This document shows, piece by piece, positions 55,303 to 64,000 of a stretch of 64,000 nucleotides of DNA. The DNA comes from Haloplanus sp. (lineage in GTDB: Archaea > Halobacteriota > Halobacteria > Halobacteriales > Haloferacaceae): positions 18,011-82,010 of the forward strand of contig NZ_JAQCNJ010000025.1 in assembly GCF_028275055.1 (NCBI RefSeq). Reading direction: 5' to 3'. How positions within the stretch are numbered: the stretch's first letter is position 1; each line of letters starts with the position of its first letter. The translations under genes were made by a program, and so were the position numbers. The notes below the pieces were generated by a model. That model worked only from the letters and a program-made list of their open reading frames with translations, did no database searches and had not been told where the DNA came from.

Positions 55303-55716
55303 ATGCGAGAGGTGATTCACGCACGCGGCCACGAACATGTCGCTGCGACCCACCGAAGTACGTTCGAGGTGACGACCGACGACTGGCTGACACCGGCCGG
55401 CGACTGTATCGTCGGCGTCGAGGCCGACCGCGCCCCGGCCGACTTCGACGATAACTTCGTCGCCGCGTGTCGCGACCCCGACGCGAGCGTCACGCTGACG
55501 CTCTCGACGGGCGGCCGATCCGAGTCCGTCGTCGCGCGGGGGCACCCCGACCTGACCTTCGAAAGCGGGCGAAGCGCCGTTGTCCGGACGAGCACGTACG
55601 TTGACGACCGAACGGTCGCCGTCGGTGCCGACGCCGCCGCCACCGACCTTGCTCGCGACCTCGTCGATTGCCTCGCCACCGGCGCGGCCCTCACCCTCAC
55701 GCTGACCGTTGAGTGA
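55303..55716 (+). CDS. DUF371 family protein
   Basis: MREVIHARGHEHVAATHRSTFEVTTDDWLTPAGDCIVGVEADRAPADFDDNFVAACRDPDASVTLTLSTGGRSESVVARGHPDLTF...; an alternative ATG at 55252 overlaps the preceding stop. Confidence 0.85.
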   Translation: MREVIHARGHEHVAATHRSTFEVTTDDWLTPAGDCIVGVEADRAPADFDDNFVAACRDPDASVTLTLSTGGRSESVVARGHPDLTFESGRSAVVRTSTYVDDRTVAVGADAAATDLARDLVDCLATGAALTLTLTVE

Positions 55717-55785
55717 CGCCGCGCCGTTTCCCCGCGGCGACCGACGCCGCGCCGTTTCCCCGCGGCGACCGGCGCCGCGCTTTTC
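55715..55785. repeat. 28-bp tandem repeat, ~2.4 copies, each containing a hairpin
   Basis: gacgccgcgccgtttccccgcggcgacc at 55715-55742 and 55743-55770, then partial ggcgccgcgcttttc. Each unit has stem CGCCGCG/CGCGGCG with a 9-nt loop. Confidence 0.9.
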
Positions 55786-55809
55786 TCTCACAGATCCCAA
55801 CTCCGACCC

Positions 55810-56613
55810 GTGTCCGACGAACCCGACGAACCCGACGAACCCGCCGAGAACATCGGCGGCGGCATTGAGGCGGCGTTTGACGCCGGTGACCCCGAGACGC
55901 GGGCCGAAGCCGTCGTCGACGTCCTCGGAGATATGTACTGGCGGAAGGCCTACGGCGGCCGGGACGCCTTCCCCTGTCTCGTCCGAACAGTCCTGAGCCA
56001 GAACACGAGCGACGTGGCCAGCCAACCCGCGTTCGACGCCCTGATGGAGCGATACGACGATGAGACGGATCTCGCGGCGACCCTCGCCGGCACCGACCGC
56101 AAGCGACTGGCAGAGACGATCGAATCCGCGGGGCTGTACAATCAGAAATCGCGCGTGATCGTCGAGAGCGCCGAGGAGGTCGTCGCAGACTTCGGGGACG
56201 CCGAGACGTTCGACCGGTTCGTCCGCGAGGGCGATCCCGACGAGGTGCGCGAGCGACTGCTCTCGATTCGTGGCGTCGGCCCGAAGACCGCCGACTGCGT
56301 CCTCCTCTTTTCGGGCGGACGGGGCGGCGTCTTTCCCGTCGATACGCACGTCCACCGCGTCGCCCGTCGGCTGGGACTCACACCGGCCGACGCGGACCAC
56401 GAGGCAGTTCGGAAGGCCCTCGAAGCGTCGGTACCGGCCGAAAAGTGTGGCTTCGGGCACACCGCGACCATCCAGTTCGGGCGCGAGTACTGTTCGGCGC
56501 GGACGCCGGCGTGTCTAGACGGGCCGGAGGCGTGTCCGCTCTACGACTCGTGTGACCGTGTCGGCGTCGACGTCGAGACGGGCGAGGTCGTCGACCCGGC
56601 GGACGCTATTTGA
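55810..56613 (+). CDS. nth: Endonuclease III (HhH-GPD, [4Fe-4S])
   Basis: LVRTVLSQNTSDVASQPAFDALMERY...LLSIRGVGPKTADCVLLFSGGRGGVFPVDTHVHRVARRLGL...CSARTPACLDGPEACPLYDSC; GTG start. Confidence 0.95.
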   Translation: MSDEPDEPDEPAENIGGGIEAAFDAGDPETRAEAVVDVLGDMYWRKAYGGRDAFPCLVRTVLSQNTSDVASQPAFDALMERYDDETDLAATLAGTDRKRLAETIESAGLYNQKSRVIVESAEEVVADFGDAETFDRFVREGDPDEVRERLLSIRGVGPKTADCVLLFSGGRGGVFPVDTHVHRVARRLGLTPADADHEAVRKALEASVPAEKCGFGHTATIQFGREYCSARTPACLDGPEACPLYDSCDRVGVDVETGEVVDPADAI

Positions 56614-58528
56614 ACCGGAACGTCTCGAGGTTCTTCGGCGCGAACGTCCGCATGTTGTAGTCGTGGTACAACGCCGAGGAGAGGTCCTGTACGGATCGTT
56701 CGTCCCCGTGGACACAAAGCACCTTCTCCGGCCGTGGGTTCATCGTCTTGACGAAGTTCTCCAGTCCCTGCCTGTCCGCGTGCCCGGAGAACCCGTCGAC
56801 GGTTTCGACACCCATTTCGAGCGAGAGCGTATTCCGGCGGCCGCGACCGTCACCGCGGTCGTTCATCGGAATCTCGTCCCAGCCGTTCTGGATGCGTCGA
56901 CCGAGGGTCCCCTGTGCTTGGTAGCCGACGAACACGAGGTTCGAGTCCGGGTGAGGGCCTAGATGGCGGAGCCACGACATGATCGGCCCGCCGGTCACCA
57001 TCCCGGAGGTCGACAGGATGATCGACGGGTCGCCGTCGGCGACTTCCTGCCGTTCGTCCTCGCCGGCGTCGATATGGTTGAACTCCTCCGCGAGAAACGG
57101 GTTCTCGTCGTCGTGGAAGATCCGGTCCCGGAGGTCGTCGCGGAGGTACTCGGGGTACGTGGTGTGGATGGCGGTCGCCTCCCAGATCATTCCGTCGAGA
57201 TGGACCGGCATCTCCGGAATTTTCCCGCTGCGCATCGCCTGTTCGAGAACGAGCATGATCTCCTGTGACCGTCCGACCGCAAAGGCCGGGATGAGCACCT
57301 TGCCGCCCTGATCGTGGGTGTCGTTGATGATTTCTAAAAGGTCTCGCTCGGAGTCCTCTTGATCGGTCTGGTAGTCGTTCCGACCGCCGTAGGTCGATTC
57401 GAGAACGAGCGTCTCCACCCGTGGGAAGTCGTTGACCGCGCCGTTGAACAACCGGGTATCCTCGTAGTGGATGTCGCCGGAGAAGGCGACGTTGTAGAGG
57501 CCGTCGCCGATGTGGAAATGGGAAACCGCGGAACCGAGAATGTGGCCGGCGTTGTGGAACGTGAGTTTCACGTCGGGGGCAATGTCGGTCACGTCACCGT
57601 ATTCGAGGGGGACGGTGTGTTTGATCGCCTCGCGGACCATCTCGCTTTCGTATGGCGGTGTCCGGCCCTCCTTGACGGCAACGTCGAGATAGTCAAGCGT
57701 GAGAAGTCCCATCAGATCGCGGGTGGGTTCGGTGCAGTAGATCGGCCCGTCGTAGCCGTATTTGAACAGGAGGGGGATGAGCGCGGAGTGGTCGAGGTGG
57801 GCGTGGGTGAGCACGACCGCGTCGATGGAGTTCAGGGGGGCGGCCTCGGGTACCTGGAGGTACGGCACCTCGCCGTCCGCGCCGGGTTTGTCGCCACAGT
57901 CGACGAGCACGCGGGTTTCGGCGGTCGAGAGAATAAAGCTCGCGCGGCCGACCTCGCGACAACACCCCAGCGTGGTGATGCGGACCCACTGCTCGTCGGA
58001 CATCTCCTCGCGGTGGATCTGTCTGCCGACGCGTTCGAGGATGTCACGGCGCTCGTCGCGTTCTTGTTTCAGGAAGTTGCGGACGTTCGAGACGGTCGAG
58101 GACTCGATGGGTGGGGTACGGACCACCTCCGGCGTCCAGCCGATGGCCTGCGTGATCTCACGGAGGGTCGCGCCGTGGCGGCCGATCACCATCCCCGGCT
58201 TCTCGGCCTCGATAACGACCTCACCGGTGTCGGCGTGGAAGTCAAGATCGGTAACCCCGGCGTCGTCGGGGATCACCTCTCGGATCCGCTCGCGGGCCTT
58301 TGGCACCTCAGTCAACACGTCGGGGTCCGGACGAACGGTGATACGCTTGCGGAGTTTGCTTGCGAGCGTCCGGATCAGGTCGCCGTCGCTGGCGAACTCC
58401 TTGGGGTCGTGCGTGTACACGACCAGTTCGGGGCCCTCGTACTTTACGTCGGAGACGGAGATACCAGGGGGTAGTTCGTCCTCGATCTCTGCTTTCATGT
58501 CCTCAAGTTGCTTGTCTACGGAGCTCAT
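56606..58528 (-). CDS. Archaeal CPSF-like beta-CASP ribonuclease aCPSF1 (KH-containing)
   Basis: MSSVDKQLEDMKAEIEDELPPGISVSDVKYEGPELVVYT...EKPGMVIGRHGATLREITQAIGWTPEVVRTPPI... (KH) ...WVRITTLGCCREVGRASFILSTAETRVLVDCG...VVLTHAHLDHSALIPLLFKYGYDGPIYCTEPT...HVDLDGM-type beta-CASP region, VCVHGDERSVQDLSSALYH. Confidence 0.96.
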   Translation of the reverse strand: MSSVDKQLEDMKAEIEDELPPGISVSDVKYEGPELVVYTHDPKEFASDGDLIRTLASKLRKRITVRPDPDVLTEVPKARERIREVIPDDAGVTDLDFHADTGEVVIEAEKPGMVIGRHGATLREITQAIGWTPEVVRTPPIESSTVSNVRNFLKQERDERRDILERVGRQIHREEMSDEQWVRITTLGCCREVGRASFILSTAETRVLVDCGDKPGADGEVPYLQVPEAAPLNSIDAVVLTHAHLDHSALIPLLFKYGYDGPIYCTEPTRDLMGLLTLDYLDVAVKEGRTPPYESEMVREAIKHTVPLEYGDVTDIAPDVKLTFHNAGHILGSAVSHFHIGDGLYNVAFSGDIHYEDTRLFNGAVNDFPRVETLVLESTYGGRNDYQTDQEDSERDLLEIINDTHDQGGKVLIPAFAVGRSQEIMLVLEQAMRSGKIPEMPVHLDGMIWEATAIHTTYPEYLRDDLRDRIFHDDENPFLAEEFNHIDAGEDERQEVADGDPSIILSTSGMVTGGPIMSWLRHLGPHPDSNLVFVGYQAQGTLGRRIQNGWDEIPMNDRGDGRGRRNTLSLEMGVETVDGFSGHADRQGLENFVKTMNPRPEKVLCVHGDERSVQDLSSALYHDYNMRTFAPKNLETFRFK

Positions 58529-58727
58529 GTGTACCGGTTGAGAGCCCTCCGAACAGCCGTCGTCGCCGAATGCCCCGGACACGTCGAGGCAGACCGGTCG
58601 TCGTGTCGTGAAGGTACATCGGTGAATGGGTGCTGTACGGTAGGTGCTTGACCGCGGGAAGAGGCAGTGAAAACCCGCTTAGATCATCCTATCAGGCCAG
58701 CATTATAAAAGCCTTCGCAAAGTCGAA

Positions 58728-59216
58728 GTGGGTATGCGACTCACACCCGAAACCGTGGCGACCGAACACGAGTGGGTGCGGGGACACGCACCGACCGTGG
58801 TCCCACTCATAAACGAGACGCGATCTCACCTCGCCGATAGCTTCGGCGTCGATGTCGACGACGTGACGCGTCAGGCGTACCGTGAGGAGGTCGACACCGT
58901 CTTCGCCGACGGCGACCGCGGCGTCAACGTTGCCGGCTACGTCTCCCTGCTCCGCCATCTCGATGTCGAGGGCGACTACCCGGGGTTCGTCGTCGACGAG
59001 ACGCTCGGCCGCGCACTCGCAAAGACCATCGCCGGCGGCGATCCCTTCGCGACGCTCGCCGGCGCGACCTTCCATGTCGCCGACGTGACGGTTCATACGT
59101 CCGGCGGTGCGGGCGAAGACGACCTCGACGCCGCGCTGGTGGCCGGGTTCCAGACCCGCTTGCCCGGGTGGGAGTGGACCGCCGAGAAGAGCCCGTTCGC
59201 CGTCGACGTGGAGTGA
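58728..59216 (+). CDS. Haloarchaeal conserved hypothetical protein
   Basis: MRLTPETVATEHEWVRGHAPTVVPLINETRSHLADSFGVDVDDVTRQAYREEVDTVFADGDRGVNVAGYVSLLRHLDVEGDYPGFVVDETLGRALAKTIAGG... Confidence 0.65.
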   Translation: MGMRLTPETVATEHEWVRGHAPTVVPLINETRSHLADSFGVDVDDVTRQAYREEVDTVFADGDRGVNVAGYVSLLRHLDVEGDYPGFVVDETLGRALAKTIAGGDPFATLAGATFHVADVTVHTSGGAGEDDLDAALVAGFQTRLPGWEWTAEKSPFAVDVE

Positions 59217-59251
59217 GAATGAGTTAATTGCCGCCGGGGCGAGGTGGGAGT

Positions 59252-60076
59252 GTGCAACCGAAGACGGTTCTCATCACGGGCAGTTCGTCCGGCATCGGTC
59301 GCGCGACCGCCGAGGCGTTTCTCGACGAGGGATGGGAGGTGTACGCCACAGCGCGCAACCCGGCGGACGTAGAGACGCTGGGAGAACGTGGGTGTTCGAT
59401 CGCCACCCTCGACGTGACCGACGACGACGACGTGGAGCGGGTTGTCGACCGAATCCTCGACGAACAGGGGGAGATCGACTGTCTGGTCAACAACGCGGGG
59501 TACGCACAGTTCGGCCCCATCGAGGACGTGCCCGCCGACGCCGTCCACCGACAGTTCGACGTGAACGTCTACGGGCCCCACCGACTGACACGGGCGGTCC
59601 TCCCCCACATGCGCCGCCGCCGCGAGGGAACAATCGTCAACGTCTCCAGCGTGGCCGGGCGGCTCTCCTTTCCCGGCGGCGGCGTTTACTGCGGGTCGAA
59701 GTTCGCTCTCGAAGCCATGACCGACGCCCTCCGGGCGGAGGTCGACGAGTACGACATCGACGCCGTCCTGATCGAACCGGGTCCGGTCGAAACGTCGTTT
59801 ACCGACCGCGCGGCCGACGAACTCGACGGCGTCGAGCGGTCGGGTGCATACGAGGCGTTCTACGAGGTGTTCGAGGACACACAGGCCATCGGTGGCGGCG
59901 GCCCGGGTGCGGTAGCGCCCGAACGGGTCGCCGAGGACATCGTCGACGCCGCGAGTTCGACCAAGCCGTCGAGCAGGGTGCCGGTCGGGACCCTCGCCCG
60001 GGTGAGCGTTCTCGGGCGGTTCGTCCCCGACGCCGCCCGTGACCGCTTCTTTTCGCTGCTGGATCGGCTCCGCTAG
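59252..60076 (+). CDS. Short-chain dehydrogenase/reductase (SDR), probable GTG start
   Basis: KTVLITGSSSGIGRATAEAFLDEGWEVYATARN...VNNAGYAQFGPIEDV...NVSSVAGRLSFPGGGVYCGSKFALEAMTDALRAEV (NAG, YxxxK). Confidence 0.94.
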   Translation: MQPKTVLITGSSSGIGRATAEAFLDEGWEVYATARNPADVETLGERGCSIATLDVTDDDDVERVVDRILDEQGEIDCLVNNAGYAQFGPIEDVPADAVHRQFDVNVYGPHRLTRAVLPHMRRRREGTIVNVSSVAGRLSFPGGGVYCGSKFALEAMTDALRAEVDEYDIDAVLIEPGPVETSFTDRAADELDGVERSGAYEAFYEVFEDTQAIGGGGPGAVAPERVAEDIVDAASSTKPSSRVPVGTLARVSVLGRFVPDAARDRFFSLLDRLR

Positions 60077-61176
60077 TCCAGACAGGTCGCGACCACGCGG
60101 AGCGCGCGTTCACCTTGCACCTCGTCGGCGAGCAGGGGTACCCGTTTCACATCGTGTCCTCGAAACAGGTCGGCCGCACGGCGGAGCGCGTCTTGCTGGA
60201 CGTCCCACCGGCGCTGACAGAACTCGCACTCGTTTAGGTTCGGCGCGACCACCCACTCGGGGTCGATGTCGGCCACGTCCGCAGGATCCTCCATCACGCG
60301 GTTGACAACGACGGTTCCGACCGGAATCGAGAACTCCTCGAGTCGGGCGAGCAGCCGCTCCGACTCGACGACACTCATCTCCTCGGGGACCATCACGACC
60401 CGGAAATCCGTCCGGGCGGGATCCTGCAACACGGCACGGAGTCGGTCGATCCGCTCGCCGAGTTCGTCGAGATCCGGCCCGTCTTCGCCCTCCTCGCCGA
60501 CGCCGAACATTCCCTTGAACCCCTCCATCATCCCCGAGAACTTCTCGCGCATCGAGAGCAGGCGTCCGACCATCGAATCCAGCACCTCGGGGAGTTCGAG
60601 CAGTCGGAGGGTGTGGCCCGTGGGGGCCGTATCGATCACCACGCGATCGAACCGTGGGTCGTCGAGATACTCGAGCAGTTGCCGCATCGCCGCCGCCTCG
60701 TCGGCTCCGGGCATCGACCCGCCCATCAGCGGGTCGACACCGTTCTCGCCGAGCATCTCGCCCATCTCGCCGAGTCCGCCGAGGGGCGCGTCGTCAACGC
60801 CGATGCCGCCCTCGCCGAGGAGTCCCTCCTCCATCGCGGCCTCGGGATCGATTTCGACCGCCCACAACGGGGCGGACTCGCGGATCCGCGTCGGTGTCGC
60901 CGGGATATCCGTATCGAGCGTGTCCGACAACGAGTGTGCGGGGTCGGTCGAGACGACGAGTGTCGCGTCGCCGCCGGCGGCCGAGGACAGCGCCGTTGCC
61001 GCCGCCATCGTCGTTTTGCCTACGCCGCCCTTGCCGCCGTAAAGGACGTACTCCGGCGCGTCGACGCCGGCAGGCAGGTCGGTCGTGGCCTCAACGGCGA
61101 TCGGATCAGGGCCGGCGTCGGCGTCGTCGCCCTCGTCGGTGACCGTCTCGACCGGTTCCACGTCGAGTTCGCTCAT
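60073..61176 (-). CDS. ArsA/Get3-type ATPase
   Basis: YVLYGGKGGVGKTTMAAATALSSAAGGDATLVVSTDPAHSLSDTLD...DRVVIDTAPTGHTLRLLELPEVLDSMVGRLLSMREKFSGMMEG; C-terminal NLNECEFCQRRWDVQQDAL. Confidence 0.94.
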   Translation of the reverse strand: MSELDVEPVETVTDEGDDADAGPDPIAVEATTDLPAGVDAPEYVLYGGKGGVGKTTMAAATALSSAAGGDATLVVSTDPAHSLSDTLDTDIPATPTRIRESAPLWAVEIDPEAAMEEGLLGEGGIGVDDAPLGGLGEMGEMLGENGVDPLMGGSMPGADEAAAMRQLLEYLDDPRFDRVVIDTAPTGHTLRLLELPEVLDSMVGRLLSMREKFSGMMEGFKGMFGVGEEGEDGPDLDELGERIDRLRAVLQDPARTDFRVVMVPEEMSVVESERLLARLEEFSIPVGTVVVNRVMEDPADVADIDPEWVVAPNLNECEFCQRRWDVQQDALRRAADLFRGHDVKRVPLLADEVQGERALRVVATCLD

Positions 61177-61225
61177 ACGCGATGCGACGCGGGCCGGACG
61201 GGAGAAGCCGTCGGTCCCGGCCGGC

Positions 61226-62323
61226 TCAGAGGCCGTCGTAGTCGGCCAGTCGCCGGGCCGCCTCCTCCGCTCGCGGGGTGACCAATGCGAACCGGACCCA
61301 CCCGTCGTGTGTCCCGAACGTGTCGCCGGGCATGCAGGCGACACCTGCCTCGTCGACCAGTCGCTCGACGTTATCGAGGGTTCCGGGAAAGCCGTCGAAC
61401 CGGGCGAACACGTAGAAGGCCCCGTTGGGAACGATATACTCCGCGCCGGCGGCGTCGAGAGCGTCGGTGAAAGCGTCGATACGGTCCCGGAGGAGATCCC
61501 GGGAGGCCTCGTAGTACTCGGGACCGGTCTCGCGGAGCGCCCGGAGAACGGCCGCCTGTGAGGGGCGTGCGCCCGCGACGTTTACCAGCATATGTCGCGT
61601 GCGGGCGGCCTCGGCCAGTGCGGGCGGGAAGACGCCGTACCCGACCCGGAGCCCCGTCGCCGCCATCGACTTCGAGAAGGAGTTGGTCACGACGGCGTCG
61701 TCGGTGACCGAGAGCGCACTCGCAAAGTGCCCCGAGTAGTCGTAATGGTCGTACACCTCGTCGGAGAGCATGACGGCATTGTTGTCGGCGGCGAGGTCCG
61801 CCACCGCGGCCATCGTCTCCTCGTCGTACACCGCGCCGGTGGGATTGTTCGGCGAGTTTACAAGAATCGCCGCCGTCTCGGGACCCGCCGCCTCGCGCAT
61901 CGCCGCCAGATCGAGGCCGCCGTCGTCGGCGACAGGGACGAGTCGTACGTTCGCCCCGAGCATCCGCGCCTTACCGGGGTAGTAGGGGTAGACGGGATCG
62001 GTGAGGAGGACTTCGGACCCGGCGTCGCGGTCGAGTGCGCCGGCCATGGCGAGGTAGTTGGCCTCGCCCGCGCCGTTCGTGACGATGATCCGGTCGACAT
62101 CGACACCACGGCGGGCGGCGACCTCCTCACGGAGGGCGTACAACCCGTCGCTGGGCGGGTACTGGAACTCGTCGGGGTCGGCGTCGGCGTACTCCCGGAG
62201 CCCGTCGCGGAGCGCGGGCGGCGGCGCCCAGTCCGGGCCGCCGCTCACGAGGTCGATCACGTCGCGGTCGGCCTCGGCCGCGTACTGCATGACGTGGAAA
62301 AAGAGGGGTGTGTCGTACTCCAT
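61226..62323 (-). CDS. PLP-dependent aminotransferase (class I/II)
   Basis: VIDLVSGGPDWAPPPALRDGLREYADADPDEFQYPPSDGLYALREEVAARRG...ILVNSPNNPTGAVYDEETMAAVADLAADNNAVMLSDEVYDHYDY...VTNSFSKSMAATGLRVGYGV. Confidence 0.93.
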   Translation of the reverse strand: MEYDTPLFFHVMQYAAEADRDVIDLVSGGPDWAPPPALRDGLREYADADPDEFQYPPSDGLYALREEVAARRGVDVDRIIVTNGAGEANYLAMAGALDRDAGSEVLLTDPVYPYYPGKARMLGANVRLVPVADDGGLDLAAMREAAGPETAAILVNSPNNPTGAVYDEETMAAVADLAADNNAVMLSDEVYDHYDYSGHFASALSVTDDAVVTNSFSKSMAATGLRVGYGVFPPALAEAARTRHMLVNVAGARPSQAAVLRALRETGPEYYEASRDLLRDRIDAFTDALDAAGAEYIVPNGAFYVFARFDGFPGTLDNVERLVDEAGVACMPGDTFGTHDGWVRFALVTPRAEEAARRLADYDGL

Positions 62324-62412
62324 GATCGCTTTGTGGACGGCCACCGAATGGGTTTTTCGCTCCGCACCGACGCCGGTAGTTTCGAGTCGTGGGGGGTCGA
62401 ACCACCGGGCGG

Positions 62413-62943
62413 ATGAACAAGAAAGGACACGTTCTCAACGCGGCGTTGCTGAGCGTCGGTCTCGGAGTGGTGCTGGCGTCGCCGACGACGCTCTCGGCGT
62501 CGGCCGTGCTCGACACCGCCGAGAAGGTGGCTGAACTCTCCGTTCCGATCGTTCTCGGTGCGCTCTTTCCCGACGTGGACACGGCCTTCGGCAAACATCG
62601 CAAAACCCTCCACAACGTGTTCGTGCTCGTGATCGTTGCGGCGTTTCCCGTGCTCTTTGGCAATCTCCAGTACGTTTGGATGGGGGTCGCCACACACCTG
62701 TTGCTCGACGTGGTCGGGAGTCGTCGAGGGATCGCCGTTTTCTATCCTCTGACCAGTCAGGAGTGGGGGCTCCCCTCGGGCGTGACGACGAGCAGTGCAC
62801 GCGCCGATCTGGTGACAGTGGTCATCACCGGCGTCGAACTGGGTGTGCTCGCGGCGGTCCACGTTTACGTGATCTCACTTGACAGGACGGCGAGCGTCGT
62901 GGGCGCTATTCCAACGAGCGTTGTGAACGCGCTTCCGGTGTAG
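62413..62943 (+). CDS. Membrane-bound metal-dependent hydrolase (YdjM-like)
   Basis: MNKKGHVLNAALLSVGLGVVLA...VPIVLGALFPDVDTAFGKHRKTLHNVFVLVIVAAFPVLFGNLQYVWMGVATHLLLDVVGSRRGIAVFYPL. Confidence 0.82.
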   Translation: MNKKGHVLNAALLSVGLGVVLASPTTLSASAVLDTAEKVAELSVPIVLGALFPDVDTAFGKHRKTLHNVFVLVIVAAFPVLFGNLQYVWMGVATHLLLDVVGSRRGIAVFYPLTSQEWGLPSGVTTSSARADLVTVVITGVELGVLAAVHVYVISLDRTASVVGAIPTSVVNALPV

Positions 62944-62952
62944 CCGGCCCCA

Positions 62953-63756
62953 TCAGTAGACCGTCAGGTCGTCGAACCGGCCGTCGTAGGCGATGTGGCT
63001 GGGATGGGTCGGTTCGGTCCCGGAAAGAAAGAGCCGGTCGATCTTGCCCCACGAGTTCTCGTAGCCGAGATGGGCGAACTCCACGAGACTACGGAGGTGG
63101 TGATCGGGGCCGCTCCGGCGGACGACTCGGCGTGGCGTCTCGGATCGGAGCGCGGCCACGAGATCCGCCTCGGTGTCGAGGTTCGCGCCGAACTCGGTCC
63201 ACACCTCGCCGACCGTGGCCCGGAAGTGAGCGTACGACGACCCGAAAACGGGTAACTCCGTCTCGCGTGCGATAGCTCCAGCCCGGCGGTTCTGGTGTGG
63301 GAGACATTTGGCGTTGTGCGTCTCGACGGCCGCGAAAGCGTCGGGGTCGGCGGCCACGTCTGCACGCGAGCAACTGACGTTCAACATCTCGGGGTGTGGC
63401 GCGAGAACTGCCGCGTCCTGTCGGTCGAACTCGGCGAGGGCGCCACGGAACGTAATAAAATCGGGAACGGGGTCGGAGAGACCGATCACGAGAACGTGCC
63501 GGCGGGCGTGCCACGGTCCGGTGAACACCTCACGTGCGGGGACAACGAGGAGGGTATCGTCGGAAAAGCGCGCGGCGCGGTCCCGGATCGCCGGTAACCG
63601 TGTAAAGTGTGGGGCGTACACCAGTGCGTCGAGGTCACGATTCTTCGCCCGTTCGACAACGCGGTCGTCCAACACTTTCACGTGCATGTCGATGCGTGTC
63701 TGCCCTGCCGTCGTCACGCCACACTCTGGTCGGACCCCGAAGTTAGTGGTTACCAT
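62953..63756 (-). CDS. PHP-domain-associated protein
   Basis: TRIDMHVKVLDDRVVERAKNRDLDALVYAPHFTRLPAIRDRAARFSDDTLLVVPAREVFTGPWHARRHVLVIGL...VLAPHPEMLNVSCSRADV...VETHNAKCLPHQNRRAGAIARETELPVFGSSYAH; exact start uncertain. Confidence 0.85.
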   Translation of the reverse strand: MVTTNFGVRPECGVTTAGQTRIDMHVKVLDDRVVERAKNRDLDALVYAPHFTRLPAIRDRAARFSDDTLLVVPAREVFTGPWHARRHVLVIGLSDPVPDFITFRGALAEFDRQDAAVLAPHPEMLNVSCSRADVAADPDAFAAVETHNAKCLPHQNRRAGAIARETELPVFGSSYAHFRATVGEVWTEFGANLDTEADLVAALRSETPRRVVRRSGPDHHLRSLVEFAHLGYENSWGKIDRLFLSGTEPTHPSHIAYDGRFDDLTVY

Positions 63757-63861
63757 TCCGGCGACACGGTGTCATCCGGTAGACAGGAAATCGCGGATCG
63801 TCGGATGTGAATCGAACCGCCTCGCTGTCGTCGGTCGGCGACCGACCGCCGGAGGAACGCG

Positions 63862-64000
63862 TTAGCGTTCGTCGCTGTCGAGTACCCGAATCTGATCGCC
63901 CCGGACCGTCACGGGGATCGGAACCGTCGCCTCGTACAGTTCGACGGTCACCTGATCTTTCCCCTCGTCGATTCGCTGGACGCGGGCCTTTTCGCCTTTG
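63862..64000 (-). CDS. spt5: Transcription elongation factor Spt5 C-terminal (KOW) fragment, truncated by window edge
   Basis: Minus-strand frame ending TAA at 63862-63864: ...[45 protein letters not shown]; matches an archaeal Spt5/NusG KOW C-terminus. Confidence 0.8.
   Translation of the reverse strand, partial: KGEKARVQRIDEGKDQVTVELYEATVPIPVTVRGDQIRVLDSDER

Noticed and set aside
22994-58528. Proposed functional unit of the two beta-CASP nucleases (RNase J and aCPSF1)
   Set aside because: They are over 30 kb apart and embedded in unrelated operons; co-occurrence in the window is not evidence of linkage.
1-64000. tRNA genes
   Set aside because: Scanned for T-loop GGTTCRANNC-like sequences; candidates such as 'gggttcgaac' at 17549 had no supporting acceptor/anticodon stems. 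A tRNAscan-SE run would be decisive.

Overview
This 64 kb window is a chromosomal segment of a high-GC halophilic archaeon (class Halobacteria). The proteins are acidic, and the marker genes are archaeal: aIF1A, aCPSF1, archaeal RNase J, archaeal GltX and the Spt5 C-terminus. It is densely coded. Most genes are housekeeping, transport or central metabolism: GltX, FAH hydrolase, P450, FNT-UspA fusion, NCX antiporter, GGT, MOT1-like transporter, HisD, HesB/IscA, MscS, IdsA, RNase J, AlaX-like editing protein, MBF1, Obg/DRG GTPase, cytochrome oxidase subunit I, a LIV-type ABC operon, SSS symporter, Acs, KorAB, two GGR-family flavoproteins, SppA, EndoIII, ArsA/Get3-like ATPase, aminotransferase and a PHP-domain protein. 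I saw no CRISPR array, rRNA, tRNA, prophage or intact transposase, and no clear large novel system. The best leads are: a NCX-type antiporter split by two apparent single-base deletions; a multiply frameshifted DUF7282/PGF-CTERM-type surface-protein remnant; a 16-codon upstream ORF overlapping a sodium:solute symporter start, followed by an overlapping 43-aa membrane microprotein; a thioredoxin-like gene coupled by ATGA overlap to a LIV ABC operon; a 27-aa membrane microprotein behind cox1; a 28-bp tandem repeat of hairpins; and several intergenic palindromes or hairpins, one resembling an IS200/IS605-type end. Family names come from motif recognition in the translations, not from database searches.
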